DNA of 64,000 nucleotides from JAJDTT01 sp965116695 (GTDB lineage Bacteria; Acidobacteriota; UBA6911; RPQK01; JAJDTT01). This document shows positions 26,956 through 36,200 of the stretch, piece by piece. The notes under the pieces were generated by a model. That model worked only from the letters and a program-made list of their open reading frames with translations. It was not told the DNA's origin and did not search any database. Made by a program: the position numbers and the translations under genes. The stretch covers positions 992,001 through 1,056,000 of the forward strand of contig OZ220706.1 in the NCBI GenBank assembly GCA_965116695.1, given 5' to 3'. Numbering within the stretch: position 1 is the first letter of the stretch; each line of letters opens with the position of its first letter.

Positions 26956-28305
26956 TCAGGCGCCGAACCCGAGCCTCTTGGCCACATAGTAGACGGCAAA
27001 GAGCAGCATGACGGTGGAGCAGGCCCAGAGCAGCACGTCGACTGCGAGATTCGGGCGGATCGCCTTGTCAGTGTGGCGGTAGCGGAGATAGATGGCCGAG
27101 AAGCTGATGACGGGGAGCATGCAGGCCTGGAAGATGCCGCCGATGATGACCATGAAGACCGGCTGCGCCACCCATCCGTAGAGCAGGACGTAAAGCGTCG
27201 GGACCACCACGATCACGACCCGCCTCCAGAAAAGGAGCTGGCTCTCACTGTCGATCCGGGCCACTCCCACCAAACGGAGGAAGTCCGTGATGACCCGGGA
27301 ACTGCTGGCGACACCGGCGAAGAGAGTCGAATAGAGCACGAAGAAGGCTCCCACCAGAAAGAGATAGAAGGCCCCCTGCCCCAGCGTGGACGTGTACATG
27401 TTCGAAAGAGTGGAGACCATTCCGTAGCCGGCCGGGACCGTCCCCATGCCGTGAAGAACCGCCGCGCCCAAGATGTAGAAGGCCACCGTCGCCGTGGTGT
27501 AGACCACCATGGCCATGAGCACGTCCGCCTGCATGACCCCGATCCAACCTCGTGCGCGCTCCACCCACGCGGCGCCCTCTTCCCGGGGACCCACGAAGCG
27601 CGCGTAGCCCTTCTCCAGGCACCAGTAGGGGTACATGATCAACTCCGTTGCTCCCACTCCGGTGATCCCGAAGGCGGCGAAGGCGACGGCGAGCCCCCCC
27701 TCCGGAAGGCCCAGCCGCAGGCCGGAGAGGAAGTCTTCCGCGGTGGGGGCAAATGGGGTCCATCCCAACAGCACGGCGCAGGCGATTGTCACGAAGGTGA
27801 AGCTGACCACCATGCCGATACAGATCTTCTCCACCCTTCCGTAGTGGCCCCGGAACAAGAGCCCCATGACCGTGACCGCGGCGACCATGGCCCAGGCCGT
27901 CCCGCTGATCTGGGGCGCGAAGAGGTGGAAAGTCTGACCGACCCCGCCGACGATGCCGCCCCCCTGGATGATGACTCCCATGGTCATGATCCACCAGCAC
28001 CAGACCACCCAGGACACGCGCCACCGGGGTCCCGGGACCCGGTTCAACCCCTGCAGGGCGGTCTCCCCGGAGGAGACCACGTACCGGCCCAGTTCCTCCT
28101 GGACCACCACCTTGATGCCGCAACTCACGATGATGAGCCAGAGAGCGACGAATCCGACTTCGGCGCCGAGGGTGGTGGTGGCGATGAGCTCCCCCGAACC
28201 CACGATGGATCCGGAAATGATGAGCCCCGGACCCAGTTTGCGCAGGACGGGCCAGAATCCCCGGGGCGCTGCTTGAGTCTGTTCCGCGTGAGATGGGTCG
28301 GTCAT
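26956..28305 (-). CDS. Nramp-related transporter lacking the DPGN and MPH motifs
   Basis: This 449-residue protein has 10-11 predicted membrane helices. The first helix reads GPGLIISGSIVGSGELIATT, aligning with the Nramp TM1 but with VGSGE where metal transporters have DPGN. The TM6 region reads GATELIMYPYW instead of GATVMPH. The fold family is therefore Nramp/APC-like, but the metal-coordinating Asp, Asn and Met are absent, so Mn/Fe transport is unlikely. The start overlaps the stop of the upstream secreted hydrolase by four bases (28302-28305), suggesting that the hydrolase product may be the substrate. Confidence 0.78.
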   Translation of the reverse strand: MTDPSHAEQTQAAPRGFWPVLRKLGPGLIISGSIVGSGELIATTTLGAEVGFVALWLIIVSCGIKVVVQEELGRYVVSSGETALQGLNRVPGPRWRVSWVVWCWWIMTMGVIIQGGGIVGGVGQTFHLFAPQISGTAWAMVAAVTVMGLLFRGHYGRVEKICIGMVVSFTFVTIACAVLLGWTPFAPTAEDFLSGLRLGLPEGGLAVAFAAFGITGVGATELIMYPYWCLEKGYARFVGPREEGAAWVERARGWIGVMQADVLMAMVVYTTATVAFYILGAAVLHGMGTVPAGYGMVSTLSNMYTSTLGQGAFYLFLVGAFFVLYSTLFAGVASSSRVITDFLRLVGVARIDSESQLLFWRRVVIVVVPTLYVLLYGWVAQPVFMVIIGGIFQACMLPVISFSAIYLRYRHTDKAIRPNLAVDVLLWACSTVMLLFAVYYVAKRLGFGA

Positions 28306-30185
28306 GGCTCTCCTCGATTTGTTTCTACCACCGAATCAGGCTGGTTTCCGATGGGTGCATCCCGGAATTCCAGCATGCCGGACGCGCCGGCTGCCTCATA
28401 AACCTCCTGGAACCAGAGCTTCAACCGCCCCTTGGCCAGCCCGTGGAGCGAAAGTTGCGCGGGAGCCAACAGGACTGCCGCCGTCTTAAGGTCCCCGGCC
28501 CGCCGCAGCAGAGGCACGAAGAGCCGATCCAGAAAGACCTCATCCGTGTCGCCGGAGAACATCTCCAACTCGGCCGTGACGCGGCCGACACGGGGTCCGG
28601 TGGCAGCGCCCAGAAGGACCCACGCCCCCGCTTCCCCCAACCCCACCAGGTCCAGCCCCGTCACGTCTCCCCGGTCAAGGATTCGGCGGCAGGCCCGCCG
28701 GATCTGGTCAATCCTCCGCGACGCCGGCGCCGGGTTGTAGGTCGTCCAGTGATTGACGTCCTCAGGAGGCATCAACGCCTCGGCCTGGGGATAGGGGTTG
28801 ATCCGGAACGCCAAGCGCCCGTCGCCGCGGTATCGGTCCGCCAATGCCCGGGCGCGTTCTTCCTCTTCCCGCGCATGCACCACGAGAACGGCCCGGCCGG
28901 CGCGGTGATGGGGATCGGGCAGATGAACCTCCATCTCGACGAGGTCCGGTGACGGAGGCACCGAAAGGGAGTGCCGCAGGACGGGACCATAGACCTCCCG
29001 GTAGCGAAAGATCTCCTTCCAATCCCCGGGCTTGTGAATCTCGATCTGTCCGCGGGCCCGGGCAGCGAAGTTGGAGAAAAGTTCCTCCAGAGGCAGCGGC
29101 GGCGCCGGGAGTTCCGCCTTCAGGGCATCGGCCGGCTCCACCTGGAACGGCTCTTCACCGGGCCGCTCCTCACCCCACAGCCACTTCCCGAACCACCCGT
29201 AGACCGCCTCCCGGCTGTCCCGGTTGTAGTTGTGCGGATAATCGAAATGGGCATTGGCGACCCGCTCCTCCGCGCCGAAAAGGCGGTAGACGGAGCGGAT
29301 GGCGGGATACTCCACGTCCGGAGTCTTGGAGGTCCAGTCGCCGCTGGTGGAGACCAGCATCAAGGGCCGGGGCGCCATCATCGCCCCGATCTCCGTATTG
29401 ATGGAGTCGAGGCGCAATAGGGGCGCATTCTCGCAGATGCATCCCCCCTGGAAGTGGGCGGAGATCATGTTCACCGGCGCCGCCACCGAAACCCTGGGAT
29501 CCACGGCCATCAGCAGGAACGTCTGGGTGCCGCCGCCGGAGGCCCCGGTCATTCCGATCCGGCCGGGGTCCACATCGGTCCTGGAGACGAGATAGTCCAA
29601 GGCCCGGAGGCTGTTCCAAAGCTGAAGACCCGCCGGTCCGAAGCCCCAGAGCTGGTAGCGGGGCTCGTCGAACCGGTGAGGAATGTGTTCCTTGGTCTCC
29701 TCGTACCCGATCATGGAGTAGGCGAAGACCACGGCTCCGCGCCGGGCCAGATTGATGGCGCGCCCCGGGACCGAGGAAAGCTCGCTGTTCTCCAGCCTGC
29801 CGTTCTTCCAATGGCCATGCGGACCGAGAACGGCCGGATAGGGCGGGTCGATTCCCAGGGGGCGGTAGAGATTCCCGGTGAGATAGAACCCGGGCAGGGT
29901 CTCCAGACTGACGTTCTGAACCGTATAGCCGTTCCGCGTCACCGGCGGCGAAAGCCGAGGATTCAGGGGCGTCCTGGCCGGCAGCGGTTCCAATCCCGCA
30001 CTGACCATGATCCGCGTTGTGAGTTCGTGCGCCCTCGCCATCCACTCTTCAAGCGTGGCGAATTCGGGCGGAATCTGCTCCTGGTCGAGGCGCCGGAATT
30101 CCTCACTCCGCCCCTCGCTCGAGAGGAGCAGGAGAATTCCTCCCAGGAAGACCCCGAGCCTGAAGCAGCCTCCACGCGCCGGCAC
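28302..30185 (-). CDS. Secreted alpha/beta hydrolase (acetyl-xylan-esterase-like)
   Basis: The protein has 627 residues and starts with GTG at 30185, with a signal peptide (about residues 10-27). The alpha/beta hydrolase domain spans about residues 85-330. It has GHWKNGR near the oxyanion region, the nucleophile motif GASGGG (within GMTGASGGGTQTFLL), and a likely catalytic His in FDYPHNYN. This layout is like acetyl xylan esterase/dienelactone hydrolase-type proteins common in Acidobacteriota. The C-terminal 250 residues form a second, less recognisable alpha/beta-like domain. It is coupled to the Nramp-like carrier. A carbohydrate-ester substrate is plausible but unproven. Confidence 0.75.
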   Translation of the reverse strand: MPARGGCFRLGVFLGGILLLLSSEGRSEEFRRLDQEQIPPEFATLEEWMARAHELTTRIMVSAGLEPLPARTPLNPRLSPPVTRNGYTVQNVSLETLPGFYLTGNLYRPLGIDPPYPAVLGPHGHWKNGRLENSELSSVPGRAINLARRGAVVFAYSMIGYEETKEHIPHRFDEPRYQLWGFGPAGLQLWNSLRALDYLVSRTDVDPGRIGMTGASGGGTQTFLLMAVDPRVSVAAPVNMISAHFQGGCICENAPLLRLDSINTEIGAMMAPRPLMLVSTSGDWTSKTPDVEYPAIRSVYRLFGAEERVANAHFDYPHNYNRDSREAVYGWFGKWLWGEERPGEEPFQVEPADALKAELPAPPLPLEELFSNFAARARGQIEIHKPGDWKEIFRYREVYGPVLRHSLSVPPSPDLVEMEVHLPDPHHRAGRAVLVVHAREEEERARALADRYRGDGRLAFRINPYPQAEALMPPEDVNHWTTYNPAPASRRIDQIRRACRRILDRGDVTGLDLVGLGEAGAWVLLGAATGPRVGRVTAELEMFSGDTDEVFLDRLFVPLLRRAGDLKTAAVLLAPAQLSLHGLAKGRLKLWFQEVYEAAGASGMLEFRDAPIGNQPDSVVETNRGEP

Positions 30186-30488
30186 AGTTTGAGCATGATG
30201 CTACAGGCAGTAAAACATGGCAAGAAATGGGTCTCTCCTGGACTTCCCCCATTTGCTGGTGGTTCGGGACAACCAGGGAAGTAGGAGCACCCCTTGTGGG
30301 TGCCCTCTTTCGTCCCCGCATCACTTACCGGCCCGGAGAGAGCGACCACTAAGTGTCCGACTCGGAATGGCCGTCGGAGCTAACCGAGGACCGGAGCTGC
30401 CACGACGGCATCGTCGGGGACTTGCGGACCAATTTGGTATCATATCGTTGTTGGACATGGCAGCTGAATGCCGGAAGGAGAAGAGTCG
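30186..30488. other. 303-base gap with a dispersed repeat
   Basis: This gap separates the diverging hydrolase and small membrane protein genes. It contains one inverted copy of the dispersed repeat (30281-30305). No gene or strong promoter was recognised, apart from the AGGAG before the start at 30489. Confidence 0.45.
30281..30305. repeat. Dispersed intergenic repeat, copy 3 (inverted)
   Basis: The sequence GTAGGAGCACCCCTTGTGGG followed by TGCCC is the reverse complement of the family seen at 16458-16482. The arms GCACCC and GGGTGC form a small hairpin around CTTGT. Confidence 0.6.
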
Positions 30489-30668
30489 ATGGCACTCATG
30501 CTGTCCGACACCTACGATGCCCTGATCGAAGCCGGGGCCAGCGAAACCAAGGCCAAAGCCGCCGCTCAGGAAGTCGCCGCTCTTGACCGTAGGTTTCTGC
30601 GGCTGGAGGTCATGTTAGGCATCAACATCGCCATCGCCGTGGCCATCGCCGCCAAGCTCTTCACCTGA
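30489..30668 (+). CDS. Small coiled-coil membrane protein
   Basis: The protein has 59 residues from the ATG at 30489, which has AGGAG 8 bases upstream; an in-frame ATG at 30468 has no such site. Residues 5-35 are Ala/Glu-rich helix with coiled-coil character (YDALIEAGASETKAKAAAQE), and residues 40-57 form one membrane helix (VMLGINIAIAVAIAAKLF). It resembles the short DUF1640/CCDC90-like bacterial proteins that often lie near mobile or toxin genes. No function is assigned. Confidence 0.6.
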   Translation: MALMLSDTYDALIEAGASETKAKAAAQEVAALDRRFLRLEVMLGINIAIAVAIAAKLFT

Positions 30669-30831
30669 TTCGGAATACGTGGATCGGCCTGCTCGGCGTA
30701 TTTTCCGGCAAGGTCACGAGGACGGGCTGACATTTCAACTCACGCTACGTACCCCACTACGCAGTTTGACAAGATTTCCCGTCTCGCGGACGATAGTTTC
30801 CCGCTTTTCGATACTTTTGGATCCACGAACC

Positions 30832-31692
30832 GTGATCGATTTTCTGACTGAGATTCTCAGGGCCCGCGCCTCCACCCGAGGCTGGGGCTGGTTTCAGAAG
30901 GCGTGCCGAATCACGGCGGCTCCCGTCGATCTGAACCGGCTGCTGGGCAACTACGCGGGAGCCTCCTTCTGGTTGGGAAAGAAGGCTCTGGCCCTGGACG
31001 CGGAAGAGTCTCACCGCTGGAGTTCCCTGCGGCCCGATCTTCCTATCGATCACTGGGGCCTGGATGAACTGGGACGGGCCATCCTCCTTCTGAAGATCGC
31101 TCATCTGCCTCCGGAGGAATATTTCGAGACCGTGTCGGAATGCTACCGGCAGGGTGACAGCCGCGAGCAGCAGAGCTGGCTCCGGGGACTCAATCTGCTT
31201 CCCGGCCGCAGTCGATTCCTGGACGCTGCCGTCGACGCCTGCCGGACCAACATCGTTCCCCTGCTGGAAGCCATCGCCTGCGAGAACCCCTACCCTGCCG
31301 CCCACTTCCCGCAACTGAACTTCAACCAGATGGTGCTCAAGAGCCTGTTCAACGCGATACGGATGGAGCGCATCCTGGGGCTGGAATCCCGCTTCAATCC
31401 GGAACTCTCCCGGATGGCCGACGACTACGCCAGCGAACGGGAGGCGGCCGGCCGCGACGTGCCCCCCGACATCTGGTGGGTCGTGGCGCCACGAATCACT
31501 CCCGAAAGGATCGGGCGCATCTATCCCTATCTGCAGCAGGGCAATTCATGTACTCGCTATTGGGCCGCGCGTTCCCTGGGTTTTGCCCGGGACGAGCGAA
31601 GCCGCGCGGAACTGGAGCGGCGGCGAGCCGCTGAAACCGAGGACCGGGTCCTGGCCGCTATTGACGCTTCGCTGGCCAAGATGGTCCAATGA
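30832..31692 (+). CDS. eboA: EboA-domain protein
   Basis: The protein has 286 residues from a GTG at 30832 (MIDFLTEIL), chosen because the preceding 50 codons are low-quality sequence without a binding site; the start is uncertain. It is all-helical, with blocks recalled from EboA proteins: PVDLNRLLGNYAGASFWLGK, DLPIDHWGLDELGRAILLL and NIVPLLEAIACENPYPA..FPQLNFNQMVLK. EboA belongs to the ebo cluster of bacteria and algae, linked in cyanobacteria to export of secondary metabolites such as scytonemin precursors. It is followed 9 bases later by the EboB-like gene, a pairing typical of ebo clusters. The family call is from memory of the conserved blocks. Confidence 0.72.
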   Translation: MIDFLTEILRARASTRGWGWFQKACRITAAPVDLNRLLGNYAGASFWLGKKALALDAEESHRWSSLRPDLPIDHWGLDELGRAILLLKIAHLPPEEYFETVSECYRQGDSREQQSWLRGLNLLPGRSRFLDAAVDACRTNIVPLLEAIACENPYPAAHFPQLNFNQMVLKSLFNAIRMERILGLESRFNPELSRMADDYASEREAAGRDVPPDIWWVVAPRITPERIGRIYPYLQQGNSCTRYWAARSLGFARDERSRAELERRRAAETEDRVLAAIDASLAKMVQ

Positions 31693-31701
31693 TTTTCCAT
31701 C

Positions 31702-32589
31702 ATGAAGATCTTCGATCCCCACATCCACATGACCTCCCGGACCACCGACGACTACGCGTCGATGGCACAAAACGGGATCCTGGTGATCGTGGAGCCATCC
31801 TTCTGGCTGGGACAGCCCAGGACCAACGTCGGGTCGTTCATCGACTACTTCAACAGCCTGCTGGGCTGGGAACGTTTCCGGGCGTCCCAATTCGGCATCC
31901 GCCACTTCTGCACCATCGGACTGAATCCCAAGGAGGCCAACAACCCCAGGCTGGCTGAGGAAGTGATCTCGCTGCTTCCCCGCTACCTGCAGAAAGACGG
32001 CGTGGTCGCCGTGGGAGAGATCGGCTACGACGATCAGACCGACGCGGAGGAACGCATCTTCGCCCGCCAACTGGAACTGGCCATGGAAATGGACCTGCCG
32101 GTCCTGGTGCATACACCCCACCGGGACAAGAAGCGGGGCACCATCCGATCCTTGGACCTCATCCGCAGCGTCGGCTTCCCCGAGGAGAGGGCCCTCATCG
32201 ACCACAACACGGAAGAGACGCTTCCCCTGGTGCTGGACACCGGCTGCTGGGCCGGCCACACCATCTACCCCCACACCAAGATGGACGAGGTCCGGATGGT
32301 GAAGCTGGTGAAGGAGTACGGCAGCGAGCGGATCCTCATCAACAGCGCCGCGGACTGGGGCATCAGCGATCCCCTGAAGGTCCCCAAGACCACCGACCTC
32401 ATGCTGGAGAGCGGAATCACGCTACAGACCATCCGAACCATCGTCTGGGACAATCCCGCCCACTTCTTCTCCCAGAGCCAGCGGCTGGACCTGGCCGGCA
32501 TCGACACCCGCCCCAGCATCGACCAGACCGAGTTTTACGGAGGAAGCACCGTCCTGCGCGGCGGCCAGACCCCGGTCGTCGAGACTTAG
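31702..32589 (+). CDS. eboB: TatD-family hydrolase, EboB-like
   Basis: This 295-residue amidohydrolase-fold protein has the metal-binding HxH near the N terminus (DPHIHM, His 7 and His 9), then GEIGYDD (Glu), LVHTPH and LIDHNTE (His ligands) and INSAADWG (Asp). It is close to TatD hydrolases, and its place right after eboA identifies it as the EboB-type member. TatD proteins are phosphodiesterases or nucleases; the substrate in ebo clusters is unknown. It is probably cytoplasmic, as no signal is visible. Its end converges on the UbiA gene. Confidence 0.78.
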   Translation: MKIFDPHIHMTSRTTDDYASMAQNGILVIVEPSFWLGQPRTNVGSFIDYFNSLLGWERFRASQFGIRHFCTIGLNPKEANNPRLAEEVISLLPRYLQKDGVVAVGEIGYDDQTDAEERIFARQLELAMEMDLPVLVHTPHRDKKRGTIRSLDLIRSVGFPEERALIDHNTEETLPLVLDTGCWAGHTIYPHTKMDEVRMVKLVKEYGSERILINSAADWGISDPLKVPKTTDLMLESGITLQTIRTIVWDNPAHFFSQSQRLDLAGIDTRPSIDQTEFYGGSTVLRGGQTPVVET

Positions 32590-32640
32590 CGCCTGACCTC
32601 AAGGGTTTTCCATCCATGATGCGCGCCGGCGCGGGAGAAT

Positions 32641-33537
32641 CTAAAGAGCGCCCAGGACAACAAGTCCCAGAAACGAAAAATAGGCGATCGCCGCGCCCGG
32701 TCCCAGCCGATGCTCGCCGGGAGTCCGCAGCAGGAATCCAAGCGTATTGAGCAGCGAACAAGCCCAAGGAGCCAGAACGAGCCAATCGACGCTGGCCCCG
32801 CACTCCTGCCACGGCCGCAGCATGAACAAGAGCAGCGTTACGGCAGCGGTCATCAGCCCCAAGGAGATCGCACTGCTGGCTACGGCGCCCACTTCCGTTG
32901 AATAGAGCTTCGCCGCGGGAGCGCCCGCCCTGGGCCAGCGGGTCTTCCGGGCCACCTCCCAGTGCAGGTAGGCGAGAACGAAAGAGGCGATTGCGACGAC
33001 CACGTTCATGGCCGGCGCGGTTGCCGTTGAATCCGGACGAACAAACCAAACGTAGATCGCCTGCATCACATGCAGTTGAATCGCCACTCCGATGGCGAAG
33101 AACATCCGTTCGCGATAGAAACGCCAACGCACTTCCAGCCACCACAAGAAGAGGGAATACGCCATGATCGCGCCGAGCAACCCGGCCCCGACGGGCCTCC
33201 CCGCATTTAGAGCAAGAAGGATCACGGCGGTGACCGCCAGCAGCCGGTACAGGTCGCTGAACGACACGACGCCGGCGGCCAACTCCCGCTCCGGATAGTG
33301 CACCCGATCGTATTCGTAGTCGCGGATCTCATCGACGACCCGCATGAAGAAGGAGACGAGGAACAGGCTGAGCCCGGTCAAGACGACGGAAACGTCCAGC
33401 CTGTCGACCAGGCGATCGGGTCGTCCGAGCAGGCCGTCGAGCGCACATGTCCAAAGGGATACCCAGACCACATACGGAAGGGGGGGATACCGATGCCGGA
33501 CGAAGCGAATCAGGCTACGGACAGGTACCGCCGGCAT
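32641..33537 (-). CDS. UbiA-like membrane prenyltransferase
   Basis: This 298-residue protein has 8-9 predicted helices. An Asp-rich motif VDEIRDYEYD (Asp 69, Asp 73, Asp 77) matches the first NDxxDxxxD motif of UbiA enzymes that binds Mg-diphosphate. The second Asp motif, normally DxxxD after a KxYS-like stretch, reads KLYSTEVGAV and lacks the usual aspartates. This may mean changed donor binding or a non-prenyl reaction. It is the last gene of a five-gene operon; its ATG overlaps the stop of the phosphotransferase gene by one base (33537). The acceptor is probably the product of the upstream ketosynthase, as inference. It is unlike EboC in sequence. Confidence 0.7.
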   Translation of the reverse strand: MPAVPVRSLIRFVRHRYPPLPYVVWVSLWTCALDGLLGRPDRLVDRLDVSVVLTGLSLFLVSFFMRVVDEIRDYEYDRVHYPERELAAGVVSFSDLYRLLAVTAVILLALNAGRPVGAGLLGAIMAYSLFLWWLEVRWRFYRERMFFAIGVAIQLHVMQAIYVWFVRPDSTATAPAMNVVVAIASFVLAYLHWEVARKTRWPRAGAPAAKLYSTEVGAVASSAISLGLMTAAVTLLLFMLRPWQECGASVDWLVLAPWACSLLNTLGFLLRTPGEHRLGPGAAIAYFSFLGLVVLGAL

Positions 33538-36200
33538 CAGCGCTCCACGATGGTGACCGTACCGCCCGCACCATCCAGCCTGACGCGCGCCCCTTCGGGA
33601 ATGACACGCGTCGCGTCCGGAACCCCGACAACGGTGGGAATGCCGAATTTCCGTCCACTGATCGCCGTATGCGACAACATGCTGCCCCGTTCAACGACGA
33701 TCCCGCGCCCCGCCAGCATGAGGAACAACCAACCGGGATCCGTCTCCCGCGCCACCAGAATGTCATTGTCCGCGATGCAGGCATTGGTGGGGTCGAGGAC
33801 GATCCTGGCGCGCCCCTCCACGACGCCCGCGCTCGATCCGATGCCGCGCAGGACCCGATCGGTCCCAAGCGGGGATCTGTTTTTCGGGATTGCCGGCTGC
33901 ACGGGTCCACATGTCGTAAAGTCCCGAGGGGGGCCGGCGTCGAGTTCATGTCGCTCTTTCTCCCTCCGGCGAATTCCCACCAGAGCTTTCAAGTCGCCGG
34001 TAATCCCCGTGCCGTCGAAGAACCCGAAGATCTCCTCATGCGTCAGAAACACGGCATCGGCACGACGCTCCAGAGCACCTTGCTTCACCAGCGCGGTAGC
34101 AAGAACGTCAACAATGTCTTTGCAGTACCCGAAGAGCTCACCGCGCCAGAAACGGCTGTCCTCCCGCTGGTTGATGGTGATCCGGAGCCTGTGTATCAGC
34201 CCCAGAAACAGGCAACTGCGAATCGAACGGCGTCCTAATGCGGACCAGATCTGCTCCTTGGCGCGGTCGCGGATCTGTCTCTCCGAGTGCGCCAGCTCAT
34301 CCGCGACCAGTCCTTTGGAGACGCAGGATCGCAAAGTTCGCACAAACAGCCTGGGCTCGCGTCGAAAGCTGGGCGCCTCCATGTTGAGCTCCGCTACCCC
34401 GCGGTCACCGTACTTGTGGAGATGGTGCTGGACGAACCCTCTAAGCTCTCGAAAATCGGGCTGGGTCAAGATGGCCGACCACACCGCCTGATCGTCCATG
34501 GTTTCAAACAGTCCGACCGAACGAGGATCGGCCCGAATGAGTTCCGCAATCCGGATGGCGGAAGTGATCGCACGGGAGCCGGCATTATCCTCCCCGCAGA
34601 GCAGATCGCTCAGGCTGATCTCCAGATTCCACTTCCTGATCAGTTTCCGGGCGGCGGCAAAGTAGGTGTTGATCAACCAGTGGTTGATCAGCGTCAGTCC
34701 CCACCAGCGGCCGGCTTGCTTCCATACTTCACGAAACGTAGCCATCGCCGCCATCGGATCGGCGCCGTCGAGTTCGATTTGCCGGAGATCTCCGAGGTAT
34801 TCCCGCCACCACCTCTCAAACCCGCGAAACTCCCTTCCCAGGTCCATCGCGCAGCGTCCGGCAATCATTGACGCGCGGCACGTCGCCCACCATCCTCCAC
34901 CGCCGTTGTGCTCCTGAGCGATCGAAGCCGGCATCTCGAGCACATCCTCCAGATCGTTCATGAACCATTTGGCGATGGGCACCATGCCGTTCACTCTGAG
35001 CAGGTGGGTCAAGGAATGGTAGACACGACCGTGGATAAAGCCGAGCATGCGTTCGAAGTCGGGGAGTTGTTCGTAAAGGACATCGGGCGGGCACCCGCTG
35101 CGCCGGATGAAGTCGTAGAACGCGGTGCGGTAAAAGAGCCGCGCCATGCTGTACGTCAGCGGAGTCGTAACGTTCGGAAAGCTCTCGGAGACGTTGGCGC
35201 TACTCCATACTCGGATGGCGCGATGGTCCAGATGCACCGGGCGGCTCTGCAGCAGATAGAGGCGGCCTTTCGAATCGTACGCGCCCTCGATGTCCTGGGG
35301 CGACCCCAGCAGGCGTTCCACTTCTTGCGCGATAGCGTCGAGTTCCATGATCTCGCGTCTGGTCAAACAGGGTTCCTGCACCGCCTTGACGGGGACCGGT
35401 TCGGCAACCAGCGGGGACCCGTCGCCGTCGGGGTTCCGTACCAGCTTTGTTGTCTTGGGGCCAATCTCATTGGTGATGCCTTTCGACTTCCGATTGACGA
35501 AAAAGTGATCCACACCGACTCTCTCCTGGACGACGCCCTCCCCCACTCCGTAGCCTGCCGCGATGACGGTCTGCCTCAGAGTTGTCCGAGGGTCGCAGGA
35601 GAAGGCCACAACGGATCGCGCCGACGCGATCATGCGCTGTACCCCCACAGCGACGGAGAACCCGTGAGGGGCGAAACCGAGCCGCCGCCTATAGATGATC
35701 GCTTCAGGGCTGTACCCCGAGGCCCAACAGCGGCGGATGTTGGCAACCAGTTGCGCGGCGCCGACAAACAGGAACGAATCACTCATGCCGGCCATGGGAT
35801 GATGCGCGCTGTCTTCGCTCTCCTCTGCGCGGTGCCCCGTCATGGACGCGCGAACTGCCACCGACTCCCCGTCCCTGAAGTGGTCTTCAAACGAAGCCTT
35901 GATCGCATCTTCCAAGCCGTTGGGAAGGGGAACTTCGAGGAACATCCGCAGGACTCTCCGTGACAAGGACCGTACCGCCGCGGCTTCGAAGGAGCCGCGA
36001 CCCTGGAACAGAGCCTCTACCCGGGGCCGGAGGGCAGACAGCACCGCCTCATAGGCGTCCGTCGTCAGACAAAAGAAGGGGGGGACCGCAAACCCGGCGG
36101 CGTGTAATGCAGCAAGATTCGCAAGTTTTGGCCCCACCGCTGCCTGCAGCGGCTTCGACCGATAGTCGACAACGAACAAGGGAGTGCCGGTCCTGGTCAT
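33537..36200 (-). CDS. PEP-synthase / rifampin-phosphotransferase-like enzyme
   Basis: This 887-residue protein has an N-terminal ATP-grasp PPDK/PEP-synthase domain (VGPKLANLAALHAAGFAVPP, SVAVRASMTG, PMAGMSDSFLFVG) up to about residue 310. A long helical middle follows, then a C-terminal phosphohistidine swivelling domain with the catalytic His 844 in GSMLSHTAISGRKFGIPTVVG. This domain order (ATP-grasp, linker, His domain) and the lack of a C-terminal TIM barrel fit rifampin phosphotransferase-like enzymes, which transfer a phosphate from ATP to an alcohol, rather than pyruvate kinases. It would phosphorylate a pathway intermediate; the substrate is unknown. It overlaps the epimerase gene by 4 bases. 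Confidence 0.75.
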   Translation of the reverse strand: MTRTGTPLFVVDYRSKPLQAAVGPKLANLAALHAAGFAVPPFFCLTTDAYEAVLSALRPRVEALFQGRGSFEAAAVRSLSRRVLRMFLEVPLPNGLEDAIKASFEDHFRDGESVAVRASMTGHRAEESEDSAHHPMAGMSDSFLFVGAAQLVANIRRCWASGYSPEAIIYRRRLGFAPHGFSVAVGVQRMIASARSVVAFSCDPRTTLRQTVIAAGYGVGEGVVQERVGVDHFFVNRKSKGITNEIGPKTTKLVRNPDGDGSPLVAEPVPVKAVQEPCLTRREIMELDAIAQEVERLLGSPQDIEGAYDSKGRLYLLQSRPVHLDHRAIRVWSSANVSESFPNVTTPLTYSMARLFYRTAFYDFIRRSGCPPDVLYEQLPDFERMLGFIHGRVYHSLTHLLRVNGMVPIAKWFMNDLEDVLEMPASIAQEHNGGGGWWATCRASMIAGRCAMDLGREFRGFERWWREYLGDLRQIELDGADPMAAMATFREVWKQAGRWWGLTLINHWLINTYFAAARKLIRKWNLEISLSDLLCGEDNAGSRAITSAIRIAELIRADPRSVGLFETMDDQAVWSAILTQPDFRELRGFVQHHLHKYGDRGVAELNMEAPSFRREPRLFVRTLRSCVSKGLVADELAHSERQIRDRAKEQIWSALGRRSIRSCLFLGLIHRLRITINQREDSRFWRGELFGYCKDIVDVLATALVKQGALERRADAVFLTHEEIFGFFDGTGITGDLKALVGIRRREKERHELDAGPPRDFTTCGPVQPAIPKNRSPLGTDRVLRGIGSSAGVVEGRARIVLDPTNACIADNDILVARETDPGWLFLMLAGRGIVVERGSMLSHTAISGRKFGIPTVVGVPDATRVIPEGARVRLDGAGGTVTIVER

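Noticed and set aside
30679..30831. Earlier start for the EboA-like gene
   Set aside because: The 51 extra codons do not resemble EboA, and no ribosome binding site precedes them.
32641..33537. Naming the UbiA gene eboC
   Set aside because: It belongs to the ketosynthase operon on the other strand, and its sequence does not resemble the EboC proteins I recall.
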